Shown: in pieces, positions 1-9,349 of the stretch
Layout: every line of letters starts with the position of its first letter
Numbering within the stretch: the first letter of the stretch is position 1
Source: Candidatus Chloroploca sp. Khr17
Lineage (GTDB): Bacteria; Chloroflexota; Chloroflexia; Chloroflexales; Chloroflexaceae
DNA: 64,000 nt
Assembly: GCF_004138165.1 (NCBI RefSeq)
Contig: NZ_RYFF01000004.1
Span: 62,001-126,000 of the forward strand
Direction of reading: 5' to 3'
The notes under the pieces: model-generated
The model's input: only the letters and a program-made list of their open reading frames with translations
Told to the model about the DNA's origin: nothing
Databases searched by the model: none
Program-made: the position numbers and the translations under genes

Positions 1-1278
1 CGTGGGTTCTGTGCGATGCTGCTCGATCTTGTCGTTGGGCGACGCCGTCTGCGCAGTGAACATGGGGCCGAGTTGACGGCAGTAACAACACGGGCGCTAC
101 GGGGCATGGTCGGTGATGGGGCGGGCCTTGAAGCTTCGGTGATGCGTGGCGAGCAGAGCAATACCTCGATCAATTTTGGCGGGCGCATGATCATGAAACT
201 CTTCCGCAAAGTTGATACCGGGGTCAATCCCGATCTTGAAATTGGACGCTACCTCACCGATGAGGCTGGCTATGCCCATACCCCGCCGCTGGCCGGGGCG
301 ATCGAGTATACAAGGCCTGGCGAAGAAGCGATCACGCTGGCCTTGTTGCAAGGCTTTGTACCCAATGAGGGCGATGCCTTCGATTTTGCGATTGATGTGC
401 TCAATAGCTATTTTGATCGCGTGCTGGTCGAGCCTGAGTTGGTCGCACCTGCAACCGAGGTGACCATTGCTGCGCTGCTTGATGCCGACGTTGAACCGCC
501 AACTCCCGGGGGTGAGTTGATCAGTGCCTATCTCGACTCGGCTCAGTTGCTGGGCAAACGTACCGCCGAATTGCATCTAGCCCTTGCACGCGGCAAGTCA
601 ACGGCATTTGCGCCTGAACCCTTCTCGCTGCTCTATCAACGCTCGCTCTACCAGTCGGTGCGCAGTTTGACCGCTGAAACTATTCAGGGCTTGCGTAAGG
701 TGCTGCCAGGTTTGCCCGAAAACGTCCGCGAGGATGCTAGTCAGTTGCTGGCCCTTGAGTCAGAGTTGATGGCTCGCTTCCGACGGGTTAGTGCGACGAA
801 GATCGAGGCCTCGCGAACGCGGATTCACGGTGATTACCACCTCGAGCAGGTGCTCTATACCGGCCTTGACTTCATGATTATTGACTTTGAAGGCGAGCCG
901 ATCCGGCCGATTAGCGAGCGTCGCATTAAACGTTCACCGTTACGTGATATCGCCGGTATGCTGCGCTCGTATCAGTATGCAGCCTATTCAAGTTATTTTG
1001 AACGCCTCCAATCGACTACGCTGTCGCCCGAAGAGACGGCACGTCTGCGTCAGTGGGCCGATTTTTGGGCCTTCTGGGTTGGTGCCGCATTCCTGCGCAG
1101 CTATCGTGAACATACTGAAGGGGCTTCGTTTGTGCCCGCTGCACGTGGTGATCTTGAGACCCTCCTCGAGGTCTTTTACCTCGAGAAGGCGGTCTATGAG
1201 GTTGCCTATGAGATGAATAATCGCCCCACCTGGCTCAGCATTCCGCTTAGTGGAATTTTGCGCCAGATTACAGGGTAA
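1..1278 (+). CDS. C-terminal maltokinase part of a trehalose synthase/maltokinase (5' end outside window)
   Basis: The reading frame is open from base 1, so the gene continues upstream; the first internal ATG is at 16. The visible part matches the maltokinase (Mak/Pep2) module, which phosphorylates maltose to maltose 1-phosphate with ATP and feeds the GlgE route to alpha-glucan. Diagnostic motifs are HGDYH (about residue 271 counted from the ATG at 16) and IIDFEGEP (about 289), the catalytic and metal sites of the APH-like kinase fold, followed by the RSPLRDIAGMLRS segment typical of this family. The ending YLEKAVYEVAYEMNNRP is also typical. In many bacteria this module is fused behind a GH13 trehalose synthase (TreS), which would explain the open 5' end; a stand-alone kinase is the alternative. 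It begins a same-strand cluster with glgB, a GH57 gene and treY. Confidence 0.85.
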   Translation, partial: RGFCAMLLDLVVGRRRLRSEHGAELTAVTTRALRGMVGDGAGLEASVMRGEQSNTSINFGGRMIMKLFRKVDTGVNPDLEIGRYLTDEAGYAHTPPLAGAIEYTRPGEEAITLALLQGFVPNEGDAFDFAIDVLNSYFDRVLVEPELVAPATEVTIAALLDADVEPPTPGGELISAYLDSAQLLGKRTAELHLALARGKSTAFAPEPFSLLYQRSLYQSVRSLTAETIQGLRKVLPGLPENVREDASQLLALESELMARFRRVSATKIEASRTRIHGDYHLEQVLYTGLDFMIIDFEGEPIRPISERRIKRSPLRDIAGMLRSYQYAAYSSYFERLQSTTLSPEETARLRQWADFWAFWVGAAFLRSYREHTEGASFVPAARGDLETLLEVFYLEKAVYEVAYEMNNRPTWLSIPLSGILRQITG

Positions 1279-1319
1279 ACTTCTCTGGATAGAAGTTTTT
1301 CCCATTTGATGAGGAGTAT

Positions 1320-3470
1320 ATGTCAGAAGAGCTTAAAAAACCACGTCGTAGTCGTACAAAACAAACGACAACGTCACCCGAATCAGTGACAGAAACAACG
1401 GCTACGCCTGAAGTGAACACGCCCGTGGTGCCTGAACCAATTGAGGTAGCCAGCCAGACTGATGAAGCCGTTGTTGCGACGACTGAAGATCACGATTCGT
1501 CCGATGCTGTGGCTGAACCAATGCCGTCAGGGATGCCCTCAATCGCGATCCCTGTGCCGACAGATCCCTATCCCGGATCACCGATTTTGACTGACGATGA
1601 TATCTATATCTTCAACGAAGGCAATCACTTTCGCTTGTACGAGAAACTGGGGGCGCATGTTACCACAGTAGATGGACAGGAAGGCACCTATTTTGCGGTC
1701 TGGGCGCCAAATGCCGAGTATGTTGCGGTGATAGGTGCCTGGAATAACTGGCATTCGGGTCACAATCCGCTCAAGGCTCGGGGTGACTCGGGGATCTGGG
1801 AAGCCTTTGTGCCTGGGGTTGTCAAAGGGGCGAGTTATAAGTTCCACGTCTCGTCGCGCTTTCACGCCTACAAAGAAGATAAGACCGATCCCCTAGGTAT
1901 TATGTATGAGGTTTCCCCTGGTACCGCCTCGATTGTCTGGGATCGCGCGTATACCTGGAATGATGAGGCCTGGATCGAGAGCCGCATGCAGCGTCAGAGC
2001 TTGCATACGCCAATGTCGATCTATGAGGTTCACCTTGGATCATGGATGCGCGTCCCCGAAGAAGGGGGACGCTCACTCTCGTACCGCGAGATTGCGCCCA
2101 GGCTTGCCGAACACGTCAAGCGCTGCGGCTTTACCCATATCGAGTTGCTCCCCATCACCGAGCATCCCTTCTTTGGCTCGTGGGGCTATCAGACGACGGG
2201 CTTTTTTGCTCCGACTAGCCGCTATGGGACACCTCAGGATTTCATGTACTTTGTCGATCATCTCCATCAGCAGGGGATCGGGATTATCCTCGACTGGGTG
2301 CCTTCGCACTTCCCAACTGATGGCTTTGGCCTGAGTTACTTTGATGGTACCCATCTGTATGAACATGCCGACCCCCGCAAAGGCTTTCATCCCGATTGGG
2401 GGAGCTACATCTTCAACTATGGACGCAATGAGGTGCGGAGTTTCTTGATCAGTTCAGCGCTCTGCTGGCTCGATACGTTCCACCTTGATGGCCTGCGCGT
2501 TGATGCCGTCGCCAGCATGCTCTACCTCGATTATTCGCGGCAGCCGGGTGAGTGGATCCCCAACCAGTATGGCGGGAACGAGAATATCGACGCGATCATG
2601 TTCTTGCGCCAGTTCAATACCGAAGTCTACAAGAACTTCCCCGGGGTTCAGACCATCGCTGAAGAGAGCACGGCATGGCCGATGGTGTCGCGCCCGACGT
2701 ATGTGGGCGGGCTCGGCTTTGGGTTTAAATGGGATATGGGCTGGATGCACGATACGCTCTCGTATTTCCGTCGTGACCCAATCTTCCGCCGGTTCCATCA
2801 CAACGAGTTGACCTTCCGCGGGCTCTATATGTTCACCGAGAACTATGTGCTCGCGCTGTCACACGACGAAGTGGTGCATGGCAAGGGTTCGTTGCTCGAC
2901 AAGATGTCGGGTGATGTCTGGCAAAAGTTTGCCAACCTGCGCCTCCTCTATAGCTATATGTATGGTCAGCCAGGCAAGAAGCTTATTTTTATGGGTAGTG
3001 AGTTTGGCCAGTGGCGCGAGTGGAAACACGACGAGAGCCTTGATTGGCATCTGATGATGTTCCCGTCGCATCGCGGTATCGCTGATACACTCGCTGATCT
3101 CAATCGCCTCTATGTGAGTGAACCAGCCCTAGCTGAACTGGAGACCGATCCCGATGGCTACGAATGGATCGATGCGAATGATGCCGATAATAGTACCTAC
3201 AGCTTCTTGCGCAAGGCACGTTCGAATGGCGATCAGATCCTGGTCGTGATGAATGCAACCCCGATCATCCGTGAAAACTACCGCGTCGGGGTGCCTCGTG
3301 GTGGCTGGTGGGAAGAGCTCTTTAATAGCGATGCCAAAGAGTACTGGGGCAGTGGCATTGGCAATGCTGGCGGTGTTATGGCCGATGACCAGCCGAGCCA
3401 TAATCGCCCCTTCTCGCTTACCATCGACCTGCCCCCACTCGGTGCACTCTTCTTCAAGAGTCGCGGGTAG
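1320..3470 (+). CDS. glgB: 1,4-alpha-glucan branching enzyme GlgB
   Basis: Glycogen branching enzyme: cleaves alpha-1,4 chains and re-attaches them through alpha-1,6 bonds. The product is 716 residues. The first 85 or so are a Thr/Glu/Pro-rich, probably disordered extension; then come a CBM48-like module (around FAVWAPNAEYVAVIGAWNNW, 115-140) and a GH13 barrel. Catalytic residues can be placed: nucleophile Asp395 in GLRVDAV, the Glu448-Glu449 pair in AEESTAWP, and Asp516 in LSHDEVVHGKGSL. The C-terminal beta domain ends in LPPLGALFFK. The ATG at 1320 follows a good ribosome site (gatgaggag). The gene lies 41 bp after the maltokinase, so the two are probably co-transcribed; two strong hairpins follow it. 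The acidic N-terminal extension is longer than usual. Very confident assignment. Confidence 0.97.
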   Translation: MSEELKKPRRSRTKQTTTSPESVTETTATPEVNTPVVPEPIEVASQTDEAVVATTEDHDSSDAVAEPMPSGMPSIAIPVPTDPYPGSPILTDDDIYIFNEGNHFRLYEKLGAHVTTVDGQEGTYFAVWAPNAEYVAVIGAWNNWHSGHNPLKARGDSGIWEAFVPGVVKGASYKFHVSSRFHAYKEDKTDPLGIMYEVSPGTASIVWDRAYTWNDEAWIESRMQRQSLHTPMSIYEVHLGSWMRVPEEGGRSLSYREIAPRLAEHVKRCGFTHIELLPITEHPFFGSWGYQTTGFFAPTSRYGTPQDFMYFVDHLHQQGIGIILDWVPSHFPTDGFGLSYFDGTHLYEHADPRKGFHPDWGSYIFNYGRNEVRSFLISSALCWLDTFHLDGLRVDAVASMLYLDYSRQPGEWIPNQYGGNENIDAIMFLRQFNTEVYKNFPGVQTIAEESTAWPMVSRPTYVGGLGFGFKWDMGWMHDTLSYFRRDPIFRRFHHNELTFRGLYMFTENYVLALSHDEVVHGKGSLLDKMSGDVWQKFANLRLLYSYMYGQPGKKLIFMGSEFGQWREWKHDESLDWHLMMFPSHRGIADTLADLNRLYVSEPALAELETDPDGYEWIDANDADNSTYSFLRKARSNGDQILVVMNATPIIRENYRVGVPRGGWWEELFNSDAKEYWGSGIGNAGGVMADDQPSHNRPFSLTIDLPPLGALFFKSRG

Positions 3471-3476
3471 TCGAGG

Positions 3477-3513
3477 GTTGAGGCCAGGGTGCCCGCGGCA
3501 CCCTGGCCTCAAC
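3477..3513 (+). terminator. 17-bp perfect stem-loop after glgB
   Basis: Bases 3477-3493 pair perfectly with 3497-3513 around a three-base loop (cgc), six bases after the glgB stop codon. No T-run follows, so intrinsic termination is uncertain; it may instead protect the 3' end or mark a processing site. Confidence 0.6.
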
Positions 3514-3570
3514 TTACGTGCTTTTCGGCGGGGACAGCGGGCCTGTGACCCCAAGAAGCTCTCTTCATTC

Positions 3571-3634
3571 TTCTGGCGCACGATGCCCGCAAAGCTGGCA
3601 TCGTGCGCCAGAAAAACCGCAGGTTTTGCGGGCA
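3571..3634 (+). other. Overlapping, mutually exclusive hairpins between glgB and the GH57 gene
   Basis: Bases 3571-3587 pair perfectly with 3597-3613 (17 bp, 9-base loop). Part of that hairpin (3584-3593) is also a perfect complement of 3625-3634, and 3613-3618 can pair with 3622-3627. The structures cannot all form together. They lie 53 bases before the GH57 start codon. A regulatory role is inference only. Confidence 0.4.
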
Positions 3635-3686
3635 ACAACCCTAAATGTAATGTATATAGGGCCATCGGCCCACACACCACAAGCTT

Positions 3687-6125
3687 ATGCCTGAGCGATA
3701 CATCTGTATACACGGCCACTTCTACCAACCACCACGCGAAAATCCCTGGATCGAGTCGATTGAGCAGCAAGACTCGGCCTACCCCTACCACGACTGGAAC
3801 GAACGCATTACGGCTGAGTGCTATGAAGAGAATGCTGCCTCGCGGATCCTTGATGCCCAGGATCAGATTGTTCGCATTGTCAACAACTACAGCCGCATTA
3901 GTTTCAATGTCGGCCCTACCCTGCTAAGTTGGCTTGCCGAAAAATCCCCCCGTGTCTATCAGGCGATCCTCGATGGCGATGCCGAGAGCATCCGCTCTTT
4001 CGGGCGTGGCTCGGCGATGGCCCAGTGTTACAACCATATCATTATGCCGCTTGCCTCGCGCCGCGATAAGCTAACACAGGTACGTTGGGGGATTGCTGAT
4101 TTTATCTATCGCTTTGGGCGCCATCCCGAGGGGATGTGGCTACCCGAGACGGCCGTCGATCTTGAAACCCTCGATATGATGGCTGAACACGGGATTGTCT
4201 TTACGATCCTTGAACCGCATCAGGTCAGCCATTTCCGGAAGCTTGGCGATCTCGTCTGGAATGATGTGCGTGGCGGGCGCGTTGATCCGACCCGCCCCTA
4301 TCTGGTGCAACTCCCCAGTGGTCGTTCCATCACGGTCTTCTTTTATGATGGCCCGGTCTCCCGCGCCGTTGCGTTTGAACGCCTCTTGGTCAATGGCTCA
4401 ACCTTCGCCGCCCGTATTGCCGGCACTTTCAGCGAGTATCGCCCCTGGCCCCAGATCGCGAATATCGCAACTGATGGCGAAACCTATGGGCACCATCATC
4501 GCCACGGTGATATGGCCCTTGCCTATGCGCTGCAGTATATCGAAGAACGTGGCCTCGCACGTCTGACCAACTATGCCGCCTACCTCGCGGCCTATCCGCC
4601 GACCCATGAGGTGCAGATTGTCGAGCAGACCGCCTGGAGTTGCGTGCATGGCGTTGGTCGGTGGAGCACCGATTGTGGCTGCAATAGCGGTGGCAATCCG
4701 GGTTGGCGTCAGACGTGGCGTGCACCACTACGCGCTGCGCTTGATTGGGTGCGCGATACGCTGTCGCCACGCTTCGAAGGGCTCGGGCGTCATTTGTTGC
4801 ATGATCCCTGGGCCGCCCGTGATGACTATATCCAGGTGGTTCTTGAACGTACCCCCGAACGCATCGAGGCCTTCCTGCAACGCCACGCTCGCCCGTCACT
4901 CGATGAGAGCCAGCGCATCGCTGTCCTGAAATTGATGGAACTCCAGCGCCATCTGATGTTGATGTACACCTCGTGCGGCTGGTTCTTTGATGACCTCGCG
5001 GGGATCGAGACGGTGCAGGTGATCATGTATGCAGGACGGGCCATTCAACTTGCGCATGAACTGTTTGGCGAAGATTATGAGCCCAGTTTTCTTGTGCGGC
5101 TCGCCCAGGCCCAGAGCAATGATCCCGCCCAGGGCGATGGCCGTCAGATCTATGAGCGCAAGGTTCGCCCAGCAATCGTTGATTTGCGCAAAGTCGGTGC
5201 CCACTATGCGATGTCTTCACTCTTTGCCGGGTACGAAGAGCGCGCGCAGGTCTATAGCTATCTCGTTGAATACGAAGATTATCACCTGCTCCCCTCGGGC
5301 AAGACACGTCTCGCGATGGGCCGGATGCACATCCGTTCGGTGATTACTGGTGAGTCGGCCCGCCTGAGTTTTGGGGTGTTGCATATGGGCGACCATAATA
5401 TCTCGGGGGGGGTGCGCGAGTATCAGGACGAGACGGCGTATCACCTGATGATCGAAGAGTTGAGCGAGCTCTTTCTGCGCGCTGATCTTCCTGGTGTGAT
5501 TCGCATGATTGATCATACGTTTGGTCGCGATGCGTCGTCACTCAAGTTGCTCTTTGGTGATGAACAGCGCAAGATCCTCAAGATCGTGCTTGATTCGAGC
5601 CTCGCCGATGCGACTGCTTCGTATCGGCGGATCTATGAGCAACATGCCCCCTTGATGCGCTTTCTGGCGAGCCTCGGGACGCCAGTGCCCCACGAGTTTC
5701 AGATTGCCGCCGAGTTTGCGCTCAATACCGAGTTCCGCCAACTGCTCGAAGCTGACTCGCTCGATCTTGACCGCATTCATGCCTTGCGCCGCGAAGCCTC
5801 ACGTGCCGGGGTGACGCTTGATAGCGCTGGCATCGGTTATAGCCTCTCGCAGACGATCGAACTGATCACCGACGCATTTCAGGCGCAACCCCGCGATCTC
5901 GCGTTGCTGCAGCAACTCGATGATGCCGTCGGTCTGGCCCGCGGGCTACCGTTTGAAGTGGATGTCTGGCAAACGCAGAATGTCTATTATCAGTTGCTTC
6001 AGAGTACCTACCTTGATGTACGGGCCGAGGCGGCCCAGGGTTATAGCGAGGCACGGCAGTGGATCGTTGCCTTTACGTCGTTAGGTCAACGTCTTGGTTT
6101 TCAAGTCCGCACGGGCAGTGGGTAA
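3687..6125 (+). CDS. GH57-type DUF3536 glycoside hydrolase
   Basis: Product of 812 residues resembling the alpha-amylase/alpha-mannosidase-like GH57 proteins that carry a C-terminal DUF3536 domain. The N-terminus reads RYICIHGHFYQPPRENPW, the typical start of the GH57 barrel with its first conserved His and the Q-P pair. Further family landmarks are MAQCYNHIIMPLA, HPEGMWLPETAV, VFFYDGPVSRAVAFE and ATDGETYGHHHRHG. The C-terminal half (from about 540) is helical and carries the DUF3536 signature region around GVLHMGDHNISGGV. The substrate is not established for this subfamily; an alpha-glucan is likely from the context between glgB and treY. ATG 3687 is the first start in the frame; no strong ribosome site is visible. 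treY follows after 63 bp. Confidence 0.88.
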   Translation: MPERYICIHGHFYQPPRENPWIESIEQQDSAYPYHDWNERITAECYEENAASRILDAQDQIVRIVNNYSRISFNVGPTLLSWLAEKSPRVYQAILDGDAESIRSFGRGSAMAQCYNHIIMPLASRRDKLTQVRWGIADFIYRFGRHPEGMWLPETAVDLETLDMMAEHGIVFTILEPHQVSHFRKLGDLVWNDVRGGRVDPTRPYLVQLPSGRSITVFFYDGPVSRAVAFERLLVNGSTFAARIAGTFSEYRPWPQIANIATDGETYGHHHRHGDMALAYALQYIEERGLARLTNYAAYLAAYPPTHEVQIVEQTAWSCVHGVGRWSTDCGCNSGGNPGWRQTWRAPLRAALDWVRDTLSPRFEGLGRHLLHDPWAARDDYIQVVLERTPERIEAFLQRHARPSLDESQRIAVLKLMELQRHLMLMYTSCGWFFDDLAGIETVQVIMYAGRAIQLAHELFGEDYEPSFLVRLAQAQSNDPAQGDGRQIYERKVRPAIVDLRKVGAHYAMSSLFAGYEERAQVYSYLVEYEDYHLLPSGKTRLAMGRMHIRSVITGESARLSFGVLHMGDHNISGGVREYQDETAYHLMIEELSELFLRADLPGVIRMIDHTFGRDASSLKLLFGDEQRKILKIVLDSSLADATASYRRIYEQHAPLMRFLASLGTPVPHEFQIAAEFALNTEFRQLLEADSLDLDRIHALRREASRAGVTLDSAGIGYSLSQTIELITDAFQAQPRDLALLQQLDDAVGLARGLPFEVDVWQTQNVYYQLLQSTYLDVRAEAAQGYSEARQWIVAFTSLGQRLGFQVRTGSG

Positions 6126-6188
6126 CAACGCTGTTTGCGTTGTGCGACTGCACGGTCTTTGTATCGCTTTGTAGAGTGAAAGAAATCC

Positions 6189-9100
6189 ATGAAAGCATCA
6201 CTTCGCCCCCAGGATAAAGAGGGCATCGAGCAACTGTTGCATCAACTGCCACGCCGCCTCCCCCGGGCAACGTACCGACTTCAGTTTCATGGTGCTTTCA
6301 ACCTTGATCACGGGGCGCAGCTTGCCGGGTATCTGCAACGCCTTGGCATCAGTGATGTCTATGCTTCACCAATCTTGACGGCCCGTGTGGGGAGTCTCCA
6401 TGGCTATGATATTACTGACCATGGCCAGATCAACCCCGATCTCGGTGGCGACGAAGCCTTCAAGCACTTCAGTGACACGCTGTTGCAGCATCATCTTGGC
6501 CTGATCCTTGATGTGGTGCCCAACCATATGGGCATTGGTGATCTACGCAACACATGGTGGTCGGATGTGCTCGAGAATGGGCCATCTTCAATCTATGCGC
6601 ACTATTTTGATATTGATTGGGATCCTGTGCGCCCTCAGTTGCGCGCTAAAGTGTTGCTCCCCATTCTGGGGGCGCAGTATGGCGATGTGCTCGATGCCGG
6701 TGAACTGCAACTCCGCTATACGGGCGGTGCGTTCTTCCTTGCCTACTACGAGCATCTTTTCCCGCTTGATCCATGTAGTTATGCCGAAGTGCTTGGCTAT
6801 AAACTTGATGCTTTGATCAGCGAGCTTGGCAGCGATCATGTGGATGTGGTCGAGTTGCAGAGTATCCTGACCGCTCTCTCGTATCTGCCCGCTCATACCG
6901 AGGTAGCCCCGGAAAAGGTGTTGGAACGCAATCGCGAAAAAGAGGTGATTAAACGACGGCTGGCCAATCTCTATGAGCAGAGCGAGCCAGTGCAGGCGGC
7001 CATCGAAGCGACCCTGGCCTTCTACAATGGCACGCCAGGTCAAACCGAGAGTTTTGATCGCCTCGAGGAGTTGATCGCACGACAGCCATATCGCCTCGCG
7101 TTCTGGCGGGTTGCCACCGAAGAGATCAATTATCGCCGTTTTTTTGATATTAACGATCTCGCCGCGATCCGCGTCGAGTTGCCCGAGGTTTTGCAGGCAA
7201 CCCATCAACTGGTTTTTCGTCTGCTTGCTGAAGGACGTGCGACTGGCCTGCGGATCGATCATCCCGATGGCCTCTGGCGCCCGCCCGCCTATTTCCGCCA
7301 GTTGCAGGCGAGCTATCTTGAAAACTGGGCCGCCGCAACCCTCAAAGCTGCTGGTCTTGAACCCGGTGAGGAGGCCACCGACTCGGCCATCGTTGACCAC
7401 GTCGCCGCTTGGATCACTCAGACGCTTGCCCAGAGTGAACGCGAGGGTGCTTCATGGCCGCTCTATGTGGTCGCCGAGAAGATTCTGTCGGCTGGTGAGG
7501 ATTTGCCCGCTGATTGGGCCGTGGCTGGTACAACTGGCTACGATTTCTTGAATGAGGTCAATGGTATTTTTGTTGATCAAGCGGCACGCAAACAACTTGA
7601 TCGCCTCTATACCGATGTGGCTGGCGTGCAACCGCGCTTTGCTAATCTCGTCAATAGCAAAAAGAAGGAGATCATGCTCGTCTCGCTGGCGAGTGAGATC
7701 AATACCCTGAGCCATATGCTCGACCGGCTCACCGAGCGCAATCGCCACTATCGTGACTTTACCCTCAATAGCCTCACCTTCATTATCCGTGAAGTGATTG
7801 CCTGTCTGCCCGTCTACCGCACCTATATCAGTGGTCTTGACACTGTCACGCCCTGGGACGAGCGCTATGTTGAAGCTGCGGTGCGTGAGGCCAAGCGCCG
7901 TAATCCTCGTACCGCCGAGACGATCTTCAATTTCCTCTGCGATACGCTCTTGCTCCGCAATCTCGCTAGTTTCGCCGAAGATGCTCGCCCCGAGGTGATC
8001 CGCTTTGTGATGAAGTTCCAGCAGATCAGCGGGCCGGTGATGGCCAAGGGCGTTGAAGATACGACGTTCTATGTCTATAACCGTTTAGTCTCGCTCAATG
8101 AGGTCGGTGGGCATCCCGAGAACTACGGGCATAGCGTTGAGTACATGCATAAGCATGCCGGTCATCGCAGTACACGCTGGCCCTCTTCGATGCTCGGCAG
8201 TTCGACCCACGATACCAAACGGGGCGAAGATGTGCGCGCTCGGATCAATGTGCTCTCAGAGCTTCCTCAAGAATGGCGTCAGATCGTCAGCCGCTGGACA
8301 CGCCTCAATCTGCGCAAAAAGAAGACGCGTGATGACACGACAATGCCCTCGCGCAACGATGAGTACCTGCTCTATCAGACCCTGGTCGGGGCATGGCCTT
8401 TTGCCAATGGCGCAACCCCTGATCCCGAAGTCTATCGAGGTGAGGCACTTGAAGGGTTCCGCGAACGCATTGTCCAGTATATGGAAAAGGCAACCCGTGA
8501 GGCCAAGGTGCATACGAGTTGGGTCAATCCCAATGCCGACTATGATGCCGCTGTCCGCCGCTTTGTCGAGGGTGTCCTTGACCCACGCCGCAGCGGGCGC
8601 TTTCTCGATAGCCTCGCGATCTTTGCCGAGCGCATCGCTTTCTTTGGCTTTTTCAATAGCCTGGCCCAGACCCTGATTAAACTGACGGCACCAGGGGTGC
8701 CCGATATCTACCAGGGCTGCGAGCTCTGGAATTTGAGCCTCGTTGACCCCGATAACCGCCGTCCGGTTGATTATGCCGTGCGCGAACGTCTGCTCGATGA
8801 GATTGTCACGCGGTGCGAAGCTGGCGAGCAGGCTGGCTTTGCGCAGGAGTTGTTCGAACAAATGACCGATGGTCGCATCAAGCTCTATCTAACCTACACC
8901 GTCTTGCAGGTGCGGCGGGCGAAGCCAGAGCTCTTTGTCGGCGCCGGTTATCTGCCGCTTGCCGGCGCCGGCGACCACGCCGACCACGTGGTCGCCTTTG
9001 CCCGCCAGAGCGATGCGGGCGAGTTGCTCACCGTTGTCCCACGGTTGCCGTTGCGCCTCGCCAATGGCGAACGTCTGCCCCCAACTGGTGAGCGCTGGGG

Positions 9101-9260
9101 CGAAACGCGTCTGATTGTTCCCCACGCCGCCGATGGCACCCGCTATCGCGACCTGTTTACCGGGGCTAGCCTGGCCGTCGATACCCACGATAACCACACC
9201 GGCTTCTGGATGCGCGACGTGCTTGCCCAGTTCCCGGTTGCGTTGTTGGAACAGATCTGA
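6189..9260 (+). CDS. treY: Malto-oligosyltrehalose synthase TreY
   Basis: Isomerises the reducing-end alpha-1,4 bond of maltodextrins to the alpha,alpha-1,1 bond of trehalose; TreZ would then release trehalose. The 1023-residue protein begins with the TreY hallmark YRLQFHGAFNLDHG, then ISDVYASPILTARVGSLHGY, LDVVPNHMG, TGLRIDHPDGLW (catalytic region) and VVAEKILSAGEDLP. The late motifs MAKGVEDTTFYVYNRL, SSTHDTKRGEDVRAR and APGVPDIYQGCELW are all typical. Length is slightly above the usual 700-950 residues. No treZ is visible in the window; it may lie elsewhere, or the GH57 protein just upstream may supply a debranching or hydrolysing partner (inference). A GC-rich hairpin starts right after the stop codon. 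Confidence 0.95.
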   Translation: MKASLRPQDKEGIEQLLHQLPRRLPRATYRLQFHGAFNLDHGAQLAGYLQRLGISDVYASPILTARVGSLHGYDITDHGQINPDLGGDEAFKHFSDTLLQHHLGLILDVVPNHMGIGDLRNTWWSDVLENGPSSIYAHYFDIDWDPVRPQLRAKVLLPILGAQYGDVLDAGELQLRYTGGAFFLAYYEHLFPLDPCSYAEVLGYKLDALISELGSDHVDVVELQSILTALSYLPAHTEVAPEKVLERNREKEVIKRRLANLYEQSEPVQAAIEATLAFYNGTPGQTESFDRLEELIARQPYRLAFWRVATEEINYRRFFDINDLAAIRVELPEVLQATHQLVFRLLAEGRATGLRIDHPDGLWRPPAYFRQLQASYLENWAAATLKAAGLEPGEEATDSAIVDHVAAWITQTLAQSEREGASWPLYVVAEKILSAGEDLPADWAVAGTTGYDFLNEVNGIFVDQAARKQLDRLYTDVAGVQPRFANLVNSKKKEIMLVSLASEINTLSHMLDRLTERNRHYRDFTLNSLTFIIREVIACLPVYRTYISGLDTVTPWDERYVEAAVREAKRRNPRTAETIFNFLCDTLLLRNLASFAEDARPEVIRFVMKFQQISGPVMAKGVEDTTFYVYNRLVSLNEVGGHPENYGHSVEYMHKHAGHRSTRWPSSMLGSSTHDTKRGEDVRARINVLSELPQEWRQIVSRWTRLNLRKKKTRDDTTMPSRNDEYLLYQTLVGAWPFANGATPDPEVYRGEALEGFRERIVQYMEKATREAKVHTSWVNPNADYDAAVRRFVEGVLDPRRSGRFLDSLAIFAERIAFFGFFNSLAQTLIKLTAPGVPDIYQGCELWNLSLVDPDNRRPVDYAVRERLLDEIVTRCEAGEQAGFAQELFEQMTDGRIKLYLTYTVLQVRRAKPELFVGAGYLPLAGAGDHADHVVAFARQSDAGELLTVVPRLPLRLANGERLPPTGERWGETRLIVPHAADGTRYRDLFTGASLAVDTHDNHTGFWMRDVLAQFPVALLEQI

Positions 9261-9263
9261 GCG

Positions 9264-9278
9264 GTGGGGCGGCCCCAC
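9264..9278 (+). terminator. Short hairpin after treY
   Basis: Stem gtgggg/ccccac with loop cgg lies three bases after the treY stop. It is short and lacks a T-run, so it is only a possible terminator together with the stronger hairpin at 9314-9349. Confidence 0.4.
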
Positions 9279-9313
9279 TACCTCGTTGTAGCCAAAGCCC
9301 GGGCCTCAGCTTT

Positions 9314-9349
9314 GTTGTAACCAGCCGCACTTGCGCGGCTGGTTACAAC
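9314..9349. terminator. 15-bp perfect stem-loop between convergent genes
   Basis: Bases 9314-9328 pair perfectly with 9335-9349, loop acttgc. It lies between treY (+) and the ferredoxin-fusion gene (-) and overlaps the last codons of the latter. On the + strand it is followed by gaaaaac. Likely works as a bidirectional terminator. Confidence 0.6.

Noticed and set aside
3477-3613. REP-type mobile palindromes
   Set aside because: The arms of the hairpins in this window do not share sequence with each other, so they are not copies of one mobile element.
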